A stretch of DNA of 34,011 bases from an uncultured Clostridia bacterium (lineage in GTDB: Bacteria > Bacillota > Clostridia > Christensenellales > HGM11417). The stretch covers positions 1 to 34,011 of the forward strand of contig CALVJY010000024.1 in NCBI GenBank assembly GCA_944332455.1, in the 5' to 3' direction. The notes under the pieces were generated by a model, which searched no databases, was not told the origin of the DNA, and was given only the letters and a program-made list of their open reading frames with translations. Both the position numbers and the translations under genes were made by a program. Position 1 is the stretch's first letter; each line of letters opens with the position of its first letter. Positions 1 to 8,800 of the stretch are shown here, piece by piece.

Positions 1-43
1 AAAAGGCAGCGGTGGATCCCGCTTTTGCCTGCGCAGGTTGCGC

Positions 44-155
44 CGAGACGTGTGCTTGTCTGCGGCGCCCGAGCGCGCAGCGCGAGGGCGTCCGGGCGGC
101 CCCCCGCCCGGACGGCTTTTGCCGCCGCACTTGTTCAAGACAAGCACACGTCTCG
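44..155. repeat. 112-base nested inverted repeat upstream of the hsd operon
   Basis: An 18-base arm at 44-61 (CGAGACGTGTGCTTGTCT) is the exact reverse complement of 138-155. Just inside it, 62-67 (GCGGCG) pairs with 123-128, leaving an eight-base bulge at 130-137. Nested within is an 11-bp hairpin (89-99 with 104-114, loop CCCC), followed by GCTTTTG, which resembles an intrinsic terminator. The block is very GC-rich, while the DNA after it becomes AT-rich toward the promoter at 336. It may be a structured RNA end, a terminator complex of an upstream unit, or the boundary of the defence island. No gene is supported in 1-395. Confidence 0.6.
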
Positions 156-284
156 ATCTCATTTCAAATATTTCTGCCTTTTCGATTCAGAACAATTTGC
201 AGTTATTCCTGCACTTCAAAACTCTTTCTGCAGATACAGGTTCCTTCCTCTCCCTCATCCATGACAAGCACGCGCCATGGTGCC

Positions 285-312
285 AAATCGATTATTTTAG
301 TGCCTAAATCGA
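285..312. promoter_or_regulatory. Operator-like repeat upstream of the XRE gene
   Basis: The heptamer AAATCGA occurs at 285-291 and 306-312, 21 bp (two helical turns) apart. Between them is a short dyad, TTTAG-TGC-CTAAA. It lies upstream of the -35 box at 336, where a repressor such as the HTH protein encoded at 396 could bind. The assignment is inference from position and spacing. Confidence 0.3.
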
Positions 313-335
313 ATAAGTTTTCATGCATTTTAGGA

Positions 336-364
336 TTGATTTTCGCAACAAAACATGCTATAAT
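336..364 (+). promoter_or_regulatory. Sigma-A promoter of the hsd operon
   Basis: TTGATT at 336-341, a 17-bp spacer, and TATAAT at 359-364 preceded by TGC (extended -10). It gives a leader of about 25 nt before the ATG at 396, which has a GAGGTGA ribosome binding site at 385-391. No other strong promoter is visible before hsdM. Confidence 0.8.
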
Positions 365-395
365 AGTTACAACAAGCTTACAATGAGGTGACTTT

Positions 396-593
396 ATGGA
401 ATTTAAGGATCAGATCAAATATGCCAGAGAAACGGTCCACATGAGTCAACAGGAATTTGCCGCTGCCATAGGCGTTGCCCACTCTTCGCTGAACCGTTGG
501 GAACTGGGCGTCCGAAAGCCTACTTATGCGCTTCAGCGTAAATTTTACGATTATTGCAAAAACAACGGAATTACACTTGAGGATAAAGACTGA
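396..593 (+). CDS. Small XRE-family HTH regulator of the RM operon
   Basis: A 65-residue, single-domain Cro/C1-type helix-turn-helix protein. The motif is visible as MSQQEFAAAIGVAHSSLNRWE (roughly residues 16-36; the segment SQQEFAAAIG is helix 2 and HSSLNRWE the recognition helix), with no effector domain. It is first in the hsd operon. Its TGA stop shares the A of the hsdM ATG (TGATG at 591-595), so the two are translationally coupled. By analogy with controller proteins of restriction systems it probably autoregulates the promoter at 336-364, perhaps through the repeats at 285-312. The HTH call is sequence-based; the regulatory role is inference. Confidence 0.85.
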   Translation: MEFKDQIKYARETVHMSQQEFAAAIGVAHSSLNRWELGVRKPTYALQRKFYDYCKNNGITLEDKD

Positions 594-2368
594 TGGCGAT
601 CAACGAACTTCAAAAGCAAACAAATACAAACATCCAGGAAAAAGCCAACCTGATCTGGGAGATCGCGACGCACCTGGTCGGCTTCTACAAACCGCATGAG
701 TACGGCAAAGTGATCCTTCCCATGACGGTGTTAAAGCGTTTTGACGACGCTCTGGCGGCAACAAAGGAAAAAGTTCTTGCTGCCAATCAAACGCTGAAAG
801 AACAGAAATATGAAGGCGCCATCCGCGACGGCGCGCTTTGCCGCACTTCGGGATATTCTTTTTACAATACGAGCAAATTTGACTTTGCCCGTCTTCTCGC
901 CGATCCCGACAACATTCAGGCCAATTTTGAGGATTATTTGCAGGGATATTCGGATAACGTCAAAGATATTCTTTCCAACTTCAAGTTCGACGACGAAGTG
1001 AAGAATATGGTCAAAGGCAACGTTCTTTACGTCGTGATACAGGAGTTCAATTCCAAAAAAGCGGATATGTCTCCCGATAAGATCACTTCTATGGATATGG
1101 GTTACATATTTGAGGAACTGATCCGGAAGTTTTCCGAAAGCTACAACGAAGAAGCCGGCGCGCACTTCACCAGCCGGGACATCATCTATCTGATGACCGA
1201 ACTTCTCATTGCGCCCGAAAAAGAGGAGATCAGACAAAACGGCTGCTTTAAGACGGCTTATGACATGGCGATGGGCACGAGCCAGATGCTCGGCTGCCTG
1301 ACGGAGCGCATACAGGAGATCACCCCCGAAGCCGATCTTAAATGCTTCGGACAGGAGTTTAATCCCGAAACCTACGCCATCGCCAAAGCCGACATGCTCA
1401 TCAAGGGCGGCAACGCAAGCGGCATGGAGTTCGGTGACACCCTCTCCAACGACGCTTTTTCCGGATATGAATTTGACTATATCATTTCCAACCCGCCGTT
1501 CGGCATCGATTGGAAGCGCGAAAAGGACGCCGTGGAACGGGAGGCGAAACTCGGCTATGACGGCAGATTCGGGCCGGGACTTCCGAGCATTTCCGACGGG
1601 CAGATGCTGTTCATGCTCAACGGCGTGAAAAAGCTCAAAGAAGGCACCGGCAGAATGGCCATCATCCAGAACGGTTCTTCCCTGTTCACGGGCGACGCGG
1701 GCAGCGGCCCCTCGGAGATCCGCCGCTATCTCATCACGAGCGATCTCGTCGAGGCGATCGTGCAGCTCCCCACCGATCTGTTTTACAACACGGGCATTGC
1801 GACGTATATCTGGCTCATCTCCAAGGGCAAAGCGGCAAACCGCATGGGCAAAGTACAGCTGATCGACGCGAGCAAGTGCTTTGTGAAGCGCCGCAAAAAT
1901 ATCGGCAACAAGCGGGTCGATCTGAGCGACGATTGCATCCGCCTGATCACGGCGGCCTATAACGAATTTGACAACAAGGCCTACGCCGAAGGGGCGCTCT
2001 CCGTCGAAAGTAAAGTGTTTGATAACGACTTTTTCGGCTACACAAAGGTAACGGTCGAAACGGCGCAGACGGACGAAAACGGAAAGCCCGTTCTCAAAAA
2101 GGGCCGGCCCCAGCCCGCAAAGGGCAAAACGGATACCGAAACGATCCCCCTGCGGGAAGATGTAGACGAGTATTTCAACAAAAACGTTCTGCCCTACAAT
2201 CCTCTCGCCTACATGGACAGGAGCAAGGATAAGATCGGATACGAGATCCCCTTTACCCGTCTTTTTTACAAATTCACGCCGCCGAGAAAGTCCGACGAAA
2301 TTTTTGCCGAGTTCAAGGCTTTGACCGCCGAAGAAGCCGATTTGATGAAGGATATTTTGGGAGAATAA
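593..2368 (+). CDS. hsdM: Type I restriction-modification methyltransferase subunit HsdM
   Basis: A 591-residue N6-adenine methyltransferase subunit of a type I RM complex; it uses S-adenosylmethionine and acts with HsdS (M2S1) on hemimethylated DNA. The N-terminal HsdM helical domain is followed by a catalytic core with GAHFTSRDIIYLMTELL (residues 189-205), SAM-binding motif I DMAMGTSQML (224-233) and catalytic motif IV NPPFG (300-304). Motif I reads GTSQ where the common form is GTGG, an atypical but in-place variant. The C-terminal 110 residues contain a charged Lys/Pro linker. GAGG at 579-582 inside the preceding gene is its ribosome binding site. Length and order fit a complete, active gene; its GC is higher than that of the genes after it. 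Confidence 0.95.
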   Translation: MAINELQKQTNTNIQEKANLIWEIATHLVGFYKPHEYGKVILPMTVLKRFDDALAATKEKVLAANQTLKEQKYEGAIRDGALCRTSGYSFYNTSKFDFARLLADPDNIQANFEDYLQGYSDNVKDILSNFKFDDEVKNMVKGNVLYVVIQEFNSKKADMSPDKITSMDMGYIFEELIRKFSESYNEEAGAHFTSRDIIYLMTELLIAPEKEEIRQNGCFKTAYDMAMGTSQMLGCLTERIQEITPEADLKCFGQEFNPETYAIAKADMLIKGGNASGMEFGDTLSNDAFSGYEFDYIISNPPFGIDWKREKDAVEREAKLGYDGRFGPGLPSISDGQMLFMLNGVKKLKEGTGRMAIIQNGSSLFTGDAGSGPSEIRRYLITSDLVEAIVQLPTDLFYNTGIATYIWLISKGKAANRMGKVQLIDASKCFVKRRKNIGNKRVDLSDDCIRLITAAYNEFDNKAYAEGALSVESKVFDNDFFGYTKVTVETAQTDENGKPVLKKGRPQPAKGKTDTETIPLREDVDEYFNKNVLPYNPLAYMDRSKDKIGYEIPFTRLFYKFTPPRKSDEIFAEFKALTAEEADLMKDILGE

Positions 2369-2374
2369 AAGTTC

Positions 2375-2418
2375 AACCTGTCGGAATTTCCGACAGGTTC
2401 TGGAAATGGTGTTTTTTT
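2375..2418 (+). terminator. Hairpin after hsdM, possible partial terminator
   Basis: AACCTGTCGG (2375-2384) pairs with CCGACAGGTT (2390-2399) around AATTT. A run of seven T follows at 2412-2418, twelve bases past the stem, so termination is probably incomplete. It would lower expression of the HEPN-hsdS-membrane protein-hsdR half relative to hsdM, which would favour methylation before restriction. That functional reading is inference. The remaining 2419-2529 is AT-rich and shows no clean promoter. Confidence 0.5.
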
Positions 2419-2529
2419 AAACAAATATGAAAACACTAGAAAAATATTTTTTTCTCAATCTAAAAGTCATATTTACAATCAATTAATGATTTAAAAAAGT
2501 TAATAAATCGTCAAGGGGAATACGATAAT

Positions 2530-3285
2530 ATGAATAGCGGATTAGGACATATTGGAAATCAAGATACTATACAAATGAATACGCAACAAAAGCGTTTTTT
2601 ATATTTCCGTAGGTTTTTTATTGAGAAGGCACGAAATATTGCAAATACGCTTGCAACATTGGACTATCTTTCTTCGCATCAAGATGAATTTTCTATTCTT
2701 TCTAAGGCGGCGCCTGGTTTTATACGAGCAGTGCATAATAACTTTTGGGCACAGGCTATAATCGATTTAGATGCATTTTTTGTTGATAGTAAAAAAAGAA
2801 ATAAAATATTATCTTTTTATAGGTTTTTTAATTATATAAAGGCTAATTGGAATCTTATTTGCTTAAAAGAGTTTGAAGTGTATGTCGTTCGAGAGAATGC
2901 GTTCCAAACAGAGAAAATAAAAGTAGATTATAATTACGTTTTAAATATGATAACCGAGTGTGAGAAAATTATTGTGCAAAACCAAAATACATTGCATATA
3001 TTAAAAAAGTTTCGTGACAACGTATTCGCGCACTACGGAGATAGAAGCAAGCAGAAGGAAAAGATTCTCATTTCTATCGATACATTAAAAGCCATTTTGG
3101 AAATTGTGGAAAAAATTATCAATAAGATTGAAGTATTATATGATAGAACGGAAACTGCAATATATTGTGCGCCTATAAGTGACATAGCTGAAATTTGCTA
3201 CCGGGTTAAAAAATATCAGGAATATCGTTTGCAAATTCGAGGATGGGATTTTGAAAAAGAGTTGCAAAAGCGAGGGAATCAATGA
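2530..3285 (+). CDS. HEPN-domain (AbiU2-like) protein embedded in the type I RM operon
   Basis: A 251-residue, mostly alpha-helical, cytosolic protein with no signal peptide. The key motif is RDNVFAH at residues 162-168, an R-x5-H arrangement within the Rx4-6H signature of HEPN ribonucleases, set in the FRDNVFAHYG context typical of AbiU2-type HEPN domains. The N-terminal half has NNFWAQAIIDLDAFF (70-84), resembling the first helix pair of that family. Known HEPN proteins with this motif are usually metal-independent RNases acting in abortive infection or toxin-antitoxin systems. The start has AAGGGGA at 2513-2519. The stop overlaps hsdS by four bases (ATGA), tying expression to the specificity subunit. 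It is AT-rich compared with hsdM, suggesting separate acquisition. The family assignment rests on motif and fold pattern only. Confidence 0.7.
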   Translation: MNSGLGHIGNQDTIQMNTQQKRFLYFRRFFIEKARNIANTLATLDYLSSHQDEFSILSKAAPGFIRAVHNNFWAQAIIDLDAFFVDSKKRNKILSFYRFFNYIKANWNLICLKEFEVYVVRENAFQTEKIKVDYNYVLNMITECEKIIVQNQNTLHILKKFRDNVFAHYGDRSKQKEKILISIDTLKAILEIVEKIINKIEVLYDRTETAIYCAPISDIAEICYRVKKYQEYRLQIRGWDFEKELQKRGNQ

Positions 3286-4586
3286 AAAACAGCGGAATTG
3301 AAGGGATTAAAAAAATACCAGACAGTTGGACTATAAGAGCAACTAAAAATTTGTTCTGCGTTATTTCAGGTGCTACCCCAAAGAGTGAGAACTCCGATTA
3401 TTGGGACGGAGACATTAAGTGGATCACACCCTCAGATTATAAGACGGAAGATGTTTTTGTTTTTCAAGGGAAAAGAAATATTTCTTTAAACGGGTTAGCA
3501 TCGTGTAGTACAACGTTAGTACCGATCAATAGCATCGTCTTTTCAAAAAGAGCCCCCATCGGCTTGGTTGCTATAACTAAAAGTGAACTATGTACAAATC
3601 AAGGCTGTTTATCCTGTGTAAATGTCACAAATCAAAATATCAAATACTTTTACTATTTGATGTCGATATGCACTAAACAGTATGAGATCCTAGGCTCTGG
3701 TACAACCTTTAAGGAAATCTCCGCAAAAGATTTTTCAAATTTCAAATTACCTTGTCCACCCCTCAAAGAACAACAGCAAATCGCCGATTATTTGGACAAA
3801 AAATGTGCGGCGGTGGACAAGCTGATCGAAAACCAACAGGCGCAGATCGAAAAGCTGAAAGAATACAAGCAGTCCGTGATCACCGAGGCCGTCACCAAAG
3901 GTCTTGACCCTTCCGCCCCTCTCAAAGACAGCGGCGTCGAATGTATAGGGGAAATTCCCACAAAATGGATTGTTCGTCCGCTAAAATATTTGTTTAGTTT
4001 TGATAAAGGACTACCGATTACCAAAGCAGACTTAACGCCAAACGGGATTAAAGTAATCAGCTATGGGCAAATACACGCAAAATATAATAAATCGGCGTCT
4101 ATAGATGAACAGCTGTATCGTTTCGTACCAGAAAAATATTTGAAAACTAATTCAAATTCGCTTGTCCAAAAAGGAGACTTTATTTTTGCAGATACATCAG
4201 AGGACATTGCGGGGTCAGGGGATTTTATATATATTGATAAAAATGATGTTATTTTTGCAGGTTATCATAGTATAACTTTAAAACATAAATTGAAATCAGA
4301 AAATAAATATCTTGCTTATTTGTTTATGTCAAATGAGTGGAAGAACCAAATTCAAAGTCGAGTCTGTGGAATAAAAGTGTACAGCATTTCCCGTGGGATG
4401 ATAGCAAAAACATCTGTATTATTGCCCCCCCTTAAAGAGCAACAACAAATCGCTGATTATCTTGATAAAAAGTGCGCGGAGATAGACAAGCTTATTTCTA
4501 TCAAGCAGCAGAAAATCGAAACCTTGACCGAATATAAAAAATCTCTCATATACGAATACGTTACAGGCAAAAACCAGGTGGGATGA
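3282..4586 (+). CDS. hsdS: Type I restriction-modification specificity subunit HsdS
   Basis: A 434-residue DNA recognition subunit with the standard two-half design. Target-recognition domain 1 is about residues 12-155, a central conserved coiled coil about 160-215, TRD2 about 225-385, and the C-terminal conserved coil about 388-432. Each half ends with the same PPLKEQQQIADYLDKKCA block and begins with a related DSG-E-I-IP-W segment (N terminus and about residue 218). Each TRD should read one half of a bipartite target. The conserved coils are GC-richer and the TRDs AT-rich, the pattern expected when TRDs are swapped by recombination at the conserved blocks. It overlaps the HEPN gene by four bases and is one base from the next gene. 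Confidence 0.95.
   Translation: MKNSGIEGIKKIPDSWTIRATKNLFCVISGATPKSENSDYWDGDIKWITPSDYKTEDVFVFQGKRNISLNGLASCSTTLVPINSIVFSKRAPIGLVAITKSELCTNQGCLSCVNVTNQNIKYFYYLMSICTKQYEILGSGTTFKEISAKDFSNFKLPCPPLKEQQQIADYLDKKCAAVDKLIENQQAQIEKLKEYKQSVITEAVTKGLDPSAPLKDSGVECIGEIPTKWIVRPLKYLFSFDKGLPITKADLTPNGIKVISYGQIHAKYNKSASIDEQLYRFVPEKYLKTNSNSLVQKGDFIFADTSEDIAGSGDFIYIDKNDVIFAGYHSITLKHKLKSENKYLAYLFMSNEWKNQIQSRVCGIKVYSISRGMIAKTSVLLPPLKEQQQIADYLDKKCAEIDKLISIKQQKIETLTEYKKSLIYEYVTGKNQVG
3761..3820 (+). repeat. HsdS internal direct repeat, copy 1
   Basis: This 60-base segment encodes the LKEQQQIADYLDKKCA block at the end of TRD1. It aligns without gaps to copy 2 at 4430-4489, 669 bases downstream, and most differences are silent third-position changes. 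Repeats like this are the homology arms through which hsdS TRDs can be exchanged. Confidence 0.8.
4430..4489 (+). repeat. HsdS internal direct repeat, copy 2
   Basis: Second copy of the conserved-region block, at the end of TRD2. Its third positions are more AT-rich than those of copy 1, so the copies have diverged and are not a recent duplication. Confidence 0.8.
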
Positions 4587-4587
4587 A

Positions 4588-5832
4588 ATGAAAACTTTAT
4601 TGAGCAAATGGAAGCCAAATCGCAAAGTCTGGAAATTCCTAAAGAATATAATGATAGGGATTGGCATTGTTTTATTTTTGTCATTTCTTGCACTCCCATT
4701 TTGTCGTTTTTCTGATGATGTCATGCGTATTTTCAGATGGATTTGGCTCGGGTGTGCTGTCATCAACTTAGATAATTTTGCGGAATATAAAACGGCAAAA
4801 GAACAAAAAATAATTTGTCCTGTAACAACTTTATATGTAATTTTGACCTGCATTTATTTATATACATATTGGGATCTTTTGTCCTTACCGACAGTAATTT
4901 TCGGCAGTATGGTGGTAGGTGTTGCTGAATTTACGCTTTCAGTTTCCATATATAAAACAATACGCTTTACCGATAAGCAAAAATCAATGGAATTTTCTCC
5001 TAAAATTGTTCGAGGCATTCAACTTGGAGGTCTTTATATTTGTTCCCTTGCCCTTTTCTTATTGGGTGTTTTTGAGTCAACCATTTTACTCTATATTTTT
5101 GGAGGAATTGCGCTTGTACTTTTGGCTGTTTCAATTTTAATGTCGCTCGGCAACGGCTTGTCTGTAAAGAAAAATATATTTGATTTGATTGCTTTTGTTG
5201 TCGATACATTGAGCTTTTTGGCCTTGACAACATACCTCATTTATGTTATTCCCGACGAGTTTTCAAGTTTACAGTCAATTATAACAACAATTGTTGCGGC
5301 TATTCTCGGCGGCGCTCTTACTTTGGCGGGTGTTGCCTGGACAATTAAAAAAGCAGATGGCGATAGGAGAAAAGAGGAAAAGAAGAAATATCGACCTTTA
5401 GCTGTTTTTTTTAAAGGTAGCGAAAATTGCGATTATGAAATAACCTTAAGTGATTATGACAAAACAGATTTTGTGGTTTTTCAGCAAGACAGCAAAAATT
5501 GTTATGCCAGAATACTAAAAGATTTTAAGTTGCTTAATTTGGATTTGAATTCATTTTTTGTTGAAGGTTTAATTTTTAATGGTAGCAATGTTCTTTTTAG
5601 ATATGCAAATTTATATGTCGAGAAAAAGAAGATAACTTTATTTTCTTTTCAAAATACAATCCTTTACTTTGCGCAAAAAATAAAAAAAATAGGAATCTTA
5701 GTCAAAGATTTGCTTGATAATGAGTATATTATTGATCTAGGTTTTGAAAATGAAATACAAGGGATAGAAAAAATTTATATTTGTATAAAAGGAAGTAAAG
5801 GTATTGTTGAATATAAAGCGAATGAGGAGTAA
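4588..5832 (+). CDS. Unrecognised polytopic membrane protein between hsdS and hsdR
   Basis: A 414-residue protein that I cannot assign to a named family. It has about eight hydrophobic segments (near residues 18-38, 46-62, 75-98, 101-122, 142-162, 165-187, 198-222 and 230-253). A highly basic stop sequence follows at 254-269 (KKADGDRRKEEKKKY), then a cytosolic domain of about 145 residues with beta-rich character. The last segment, an Ala/Gly-rich helix just before the basic stretch, looks like a membrane anchor for the C-terminal domain. It begins one base after the hsdS stop with AGGTGGG upstream. Its own terminal GAGGAG supplies the hsdR ribosome binding site, so it is locked into the operon. 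It is strongly AT-rich. A membrane-located effector or sensor linked to restriction is possible; that is inference. Confidence 0.85.
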   Translation: MKTLLSKWKPNRKVWKFLKNIMIGIGIVLFLSFLALPFCRFSDDVMRIFRWIWLGCAVINLDNFAEYKTAKEQKIICPVTTLYVILTCIYLYTYWDLLSLPTVIFGSMVVGVAEFTLSVSIYKTIRFTDKQKSMEFSPKIVRGIQLGGLYICSLALFLLGVFESTILLYIFGGIALVLLAVSILMSLGNGLSVKKNIFDLIAFVVDTLSFLALTTYLIYVIPDEFSSLQSIITTIVAAILGGALTLAGVAWTIKKADGDRRKEEKKKYRPLAVFFKGSENCDYEITLSDYDKTDFVVFQQDSKNCYARILKDFKLLNLDLNSFFVEGLIFNGSNVLFRYANLYVEKKKITLFSFQNTILYFAQKIKKIGILVKDLLDNEYIIDLGFENEIQGIEKIYICIKGSKGIVEYKANEE

Positions 5833-5835
5833 ATC

Positions 5836-8800
5836 ATGGACACATCGGAAAAGCGGTTTGAAAGCGACATCGAAACTTTTTTGATCAGCGACAAGGGCGG
5901 TTACGAGCAATTTTCCTACCTCAACCCGGATGGGCACAGAATACATAAATACGTCTACGATAAGGAGAAAGCGCTCTATCCCGAGGTATTGCTCCACTTT
6001 ATCGAGCGGACCCAGCCCAAGCAATGGGCGCGTTACGTGCGCTATTACGGCGACGGCGCTCCCGAAAAATTCTATCGGCGCTTCGAGGCCTGCGTCAGGG
6101 AACACGGGCTTGTACACGTCCTGAAACACGGCGTGGACGACATGGGGATCAACATCAAGGTTTGCTTTTTCCAGCCCGAGTCGGAACTGAACGAAAGCCA
6201 GAGCGCCCTTTATCGCAGCAATGTTCTGGGTGTGACGAGGCAGTTTTCGTATTCCAGGCACAATACCAACACGATCGACATGGTCCTGTCCCTCAACGGC
6301 ATTCCCGTCGTCGCGCTGGAATTGAAAAATCAGTTTAAGGGGCAGAACGTGCAGCACGGACTCGAGCAGTTCAAAAACGATCGGGATCCGAAAGAATTCT
6401 GTTTCCAGTTCAATCATCGCTTTCTGGTCTATTTTGCGGCCGATCTTTACGAGGCGTACATGACCACGCAGCTGAAGGGCAGCGACACCTCCTTTATGCC
6501 CTTCAATCAGGGATCCGCCGGCGCGGGAAACTCGGGCGGCAAGGGCAATCCCGCGAACCCTGAAGGCTATTCCACCTCCTATCTCTGGGAAGAAGTGCTG
6601 CAACGGGACAGCCTGATGGATCTGCTCCACCGTTTTGTCTGTCACATCAAGGAAAAAGAGGAAGTCACAAAGAACGGCGCAACGCGCATCGTGGAAAGGG
6701 AAAAAATCCTGTTCCCCCGCTATCATCAGTACGACGTCGTGAAAAAAGTGATCGCCGACGTGAAAGAAAACGGCGCGGGGAAAAGTTATCTGATCGAACA
6801 TTCGGCAGGCAGCGGGAAATCCAATTCCATTGCCTGGATCGCCTATCGCCTGGCGTCCTTGCACAACGAAAACAACGATCCTGTTTTCGACAGCGTCATC
6901 GTGGTCACAAACCGCGTCGTGCTGGACAGCCAGCTGCAAGACACGATCAACAGTTTCGAGCATACGCCGGGACTGGTGGAAGCCATCGACGACAAAAAGC
7001 GTTCGCGCGGTCTGGTGGAGGCGATAAACGACAAGAAGCGCATTATTATCTGCACCATACAAAAGTTTTTGTTTGCGTACAAAGATTTCGACAGTCTTGC
7101 GGGGCGAAAATTTGCCGTCATCATTGACGAGGCCCATCAGGGGCAGTCTGGCGAAAGCGCCAAAACGCTGCGTAAGTCTTTGCTCGACCTGGATAAAGCG
7201 ATCAAGGCCTATGCCGAGGAAGAGGGCATCGATGAGTCCGAAGTCGATCTGTCGTCGGATATCGTTTGCTCTGTCCTGGCTCAGGGGCAGCACGCGAACC
7301 AATTTTTCTTTGCCTTTACGGCCACGCCGAAAAACAAGACCATAGAGCTGTTCGGAACGTATGACGAGAAAACCAAAAGAATGCGCCCGTTCCATATCTA
7401 CTCGATGCGCCAGGCCATCGAGGAAGGATTTATTCTGGACGTTTTGCAGAGTTATACCACCATTAAGGAGGCGTTCAAACTCGTTAAAATTTCGGCAGAT
7501 AATCCCGAACTGATAGAGGGCCCCGCGATCAGGACCCTGATCAAGTATTACAAAGAACACGGCTACACCATTGCCGATAAAACGGAAATGATCATGTCCA
7601 ATTTCCTGGAAAACGGACGTTTCAAGATCGGCGGCAAAGGAAAGGCGATGGTGGTTGCGGACAGCCGCGCCAATGCGGTGAGATACTATTTCGCCATCAA
7701 AGATTATATGAAAAAACACCCCGAGGCAAGCAAGGGGTGCGGCGTGATGGTGGCCTTTTCGGGTACCGTCACTCTGGACGGCCTGGAATATACCGAAGCG
7801 GGGCTGAATACAGATGAAAACGGTGCCCCCATCACCTCGGACAAAAAATTCAGAAAGACTTTTCACAGCGAAAAATACAATATCCTCGTGGTTGCCAATA
7901 AGTATCAGACCGGTTTCGACGAGCCGCTGCTGCACTCCATGTACGTAGACAAAAAATTGAAAGACGTCAATGCCGTGCAGACCCTTTCCCGCCTTAACAG
8001 GACCTGCAAAGACAAGGTCGATACTTTTGTCCTCGATTTTGAAAACACCGACGAACAGATAAAGGAAAGTTTTCAGCCATATTACGAGGCTACTTTGTTG
8101 GACGGCAGAACCGATTTCAACAAAATTTACGATCTGAGAACAAAAATTCAGCCGTATATGCTTTACAATTCTGATGACGTAGACACTTATTACGACTTTA
8201 TGTCAAAGCATAAGGCTGAAAAACAAAATGCCGCGGATCTTGGGAGACTGAGCAGCATTATTAAGCCCGTGGTGGAGCGCTATTCAGATCTTGACACCGA
8301 AGAGGAACGTTTTAATTGCCGGTTTGCCATCAGAAAATTTGTAAAATGCTATGCCTACATCACACAGCTTGTAAGACTTCACGATGAAGAACTATTTAAG
8401 GAATATGTGTTTTTGTCTAACCTGTTACCCCTGCTGCCGGTCGATGCTCATTTTCAGCCGGATATTCTGGATAAGATCAAGCTGGAATATACGTCCTTAA
8501 AAGAATCTTTTGCTGGTGCTATTCTGCTGGATAGAAAAGATACAGATCTAGTGCCCTCTTCAGAAAAAAGCAAACCCAAAATCTCCAAGAAAGACACGCT
8601 GCAAAATATCATCGACAAAGTGAACGAGCGTTTCGACGATGATTTCAACGAAAGCGACCGCGTGATCATCGAAAACATTTACCAAATGTTTATGTCCGAT
8701 AAGGAAGTGAAAAAATTCCGGCGCTACGCACGCGATACAACACCCGAAATGTTTGTTACCTCCCTGTTCCCCGATAAATTCAAAGAGATCGCGACACAAT

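Noticed and set aside
1..395. Ribosomal or tRNA gene in the structured left end
   Set aside because: No conserved tRNA arm sequences or rRNA motifs; the pairing is a nested inverted repeat only.
5737..7935. 732-codon open frame on the - strand
   Set aside because: It lies antisense to hsdR, whose translation carries all motor and nuclease motifs. The antisense product has no domain and no ribosome binding site.
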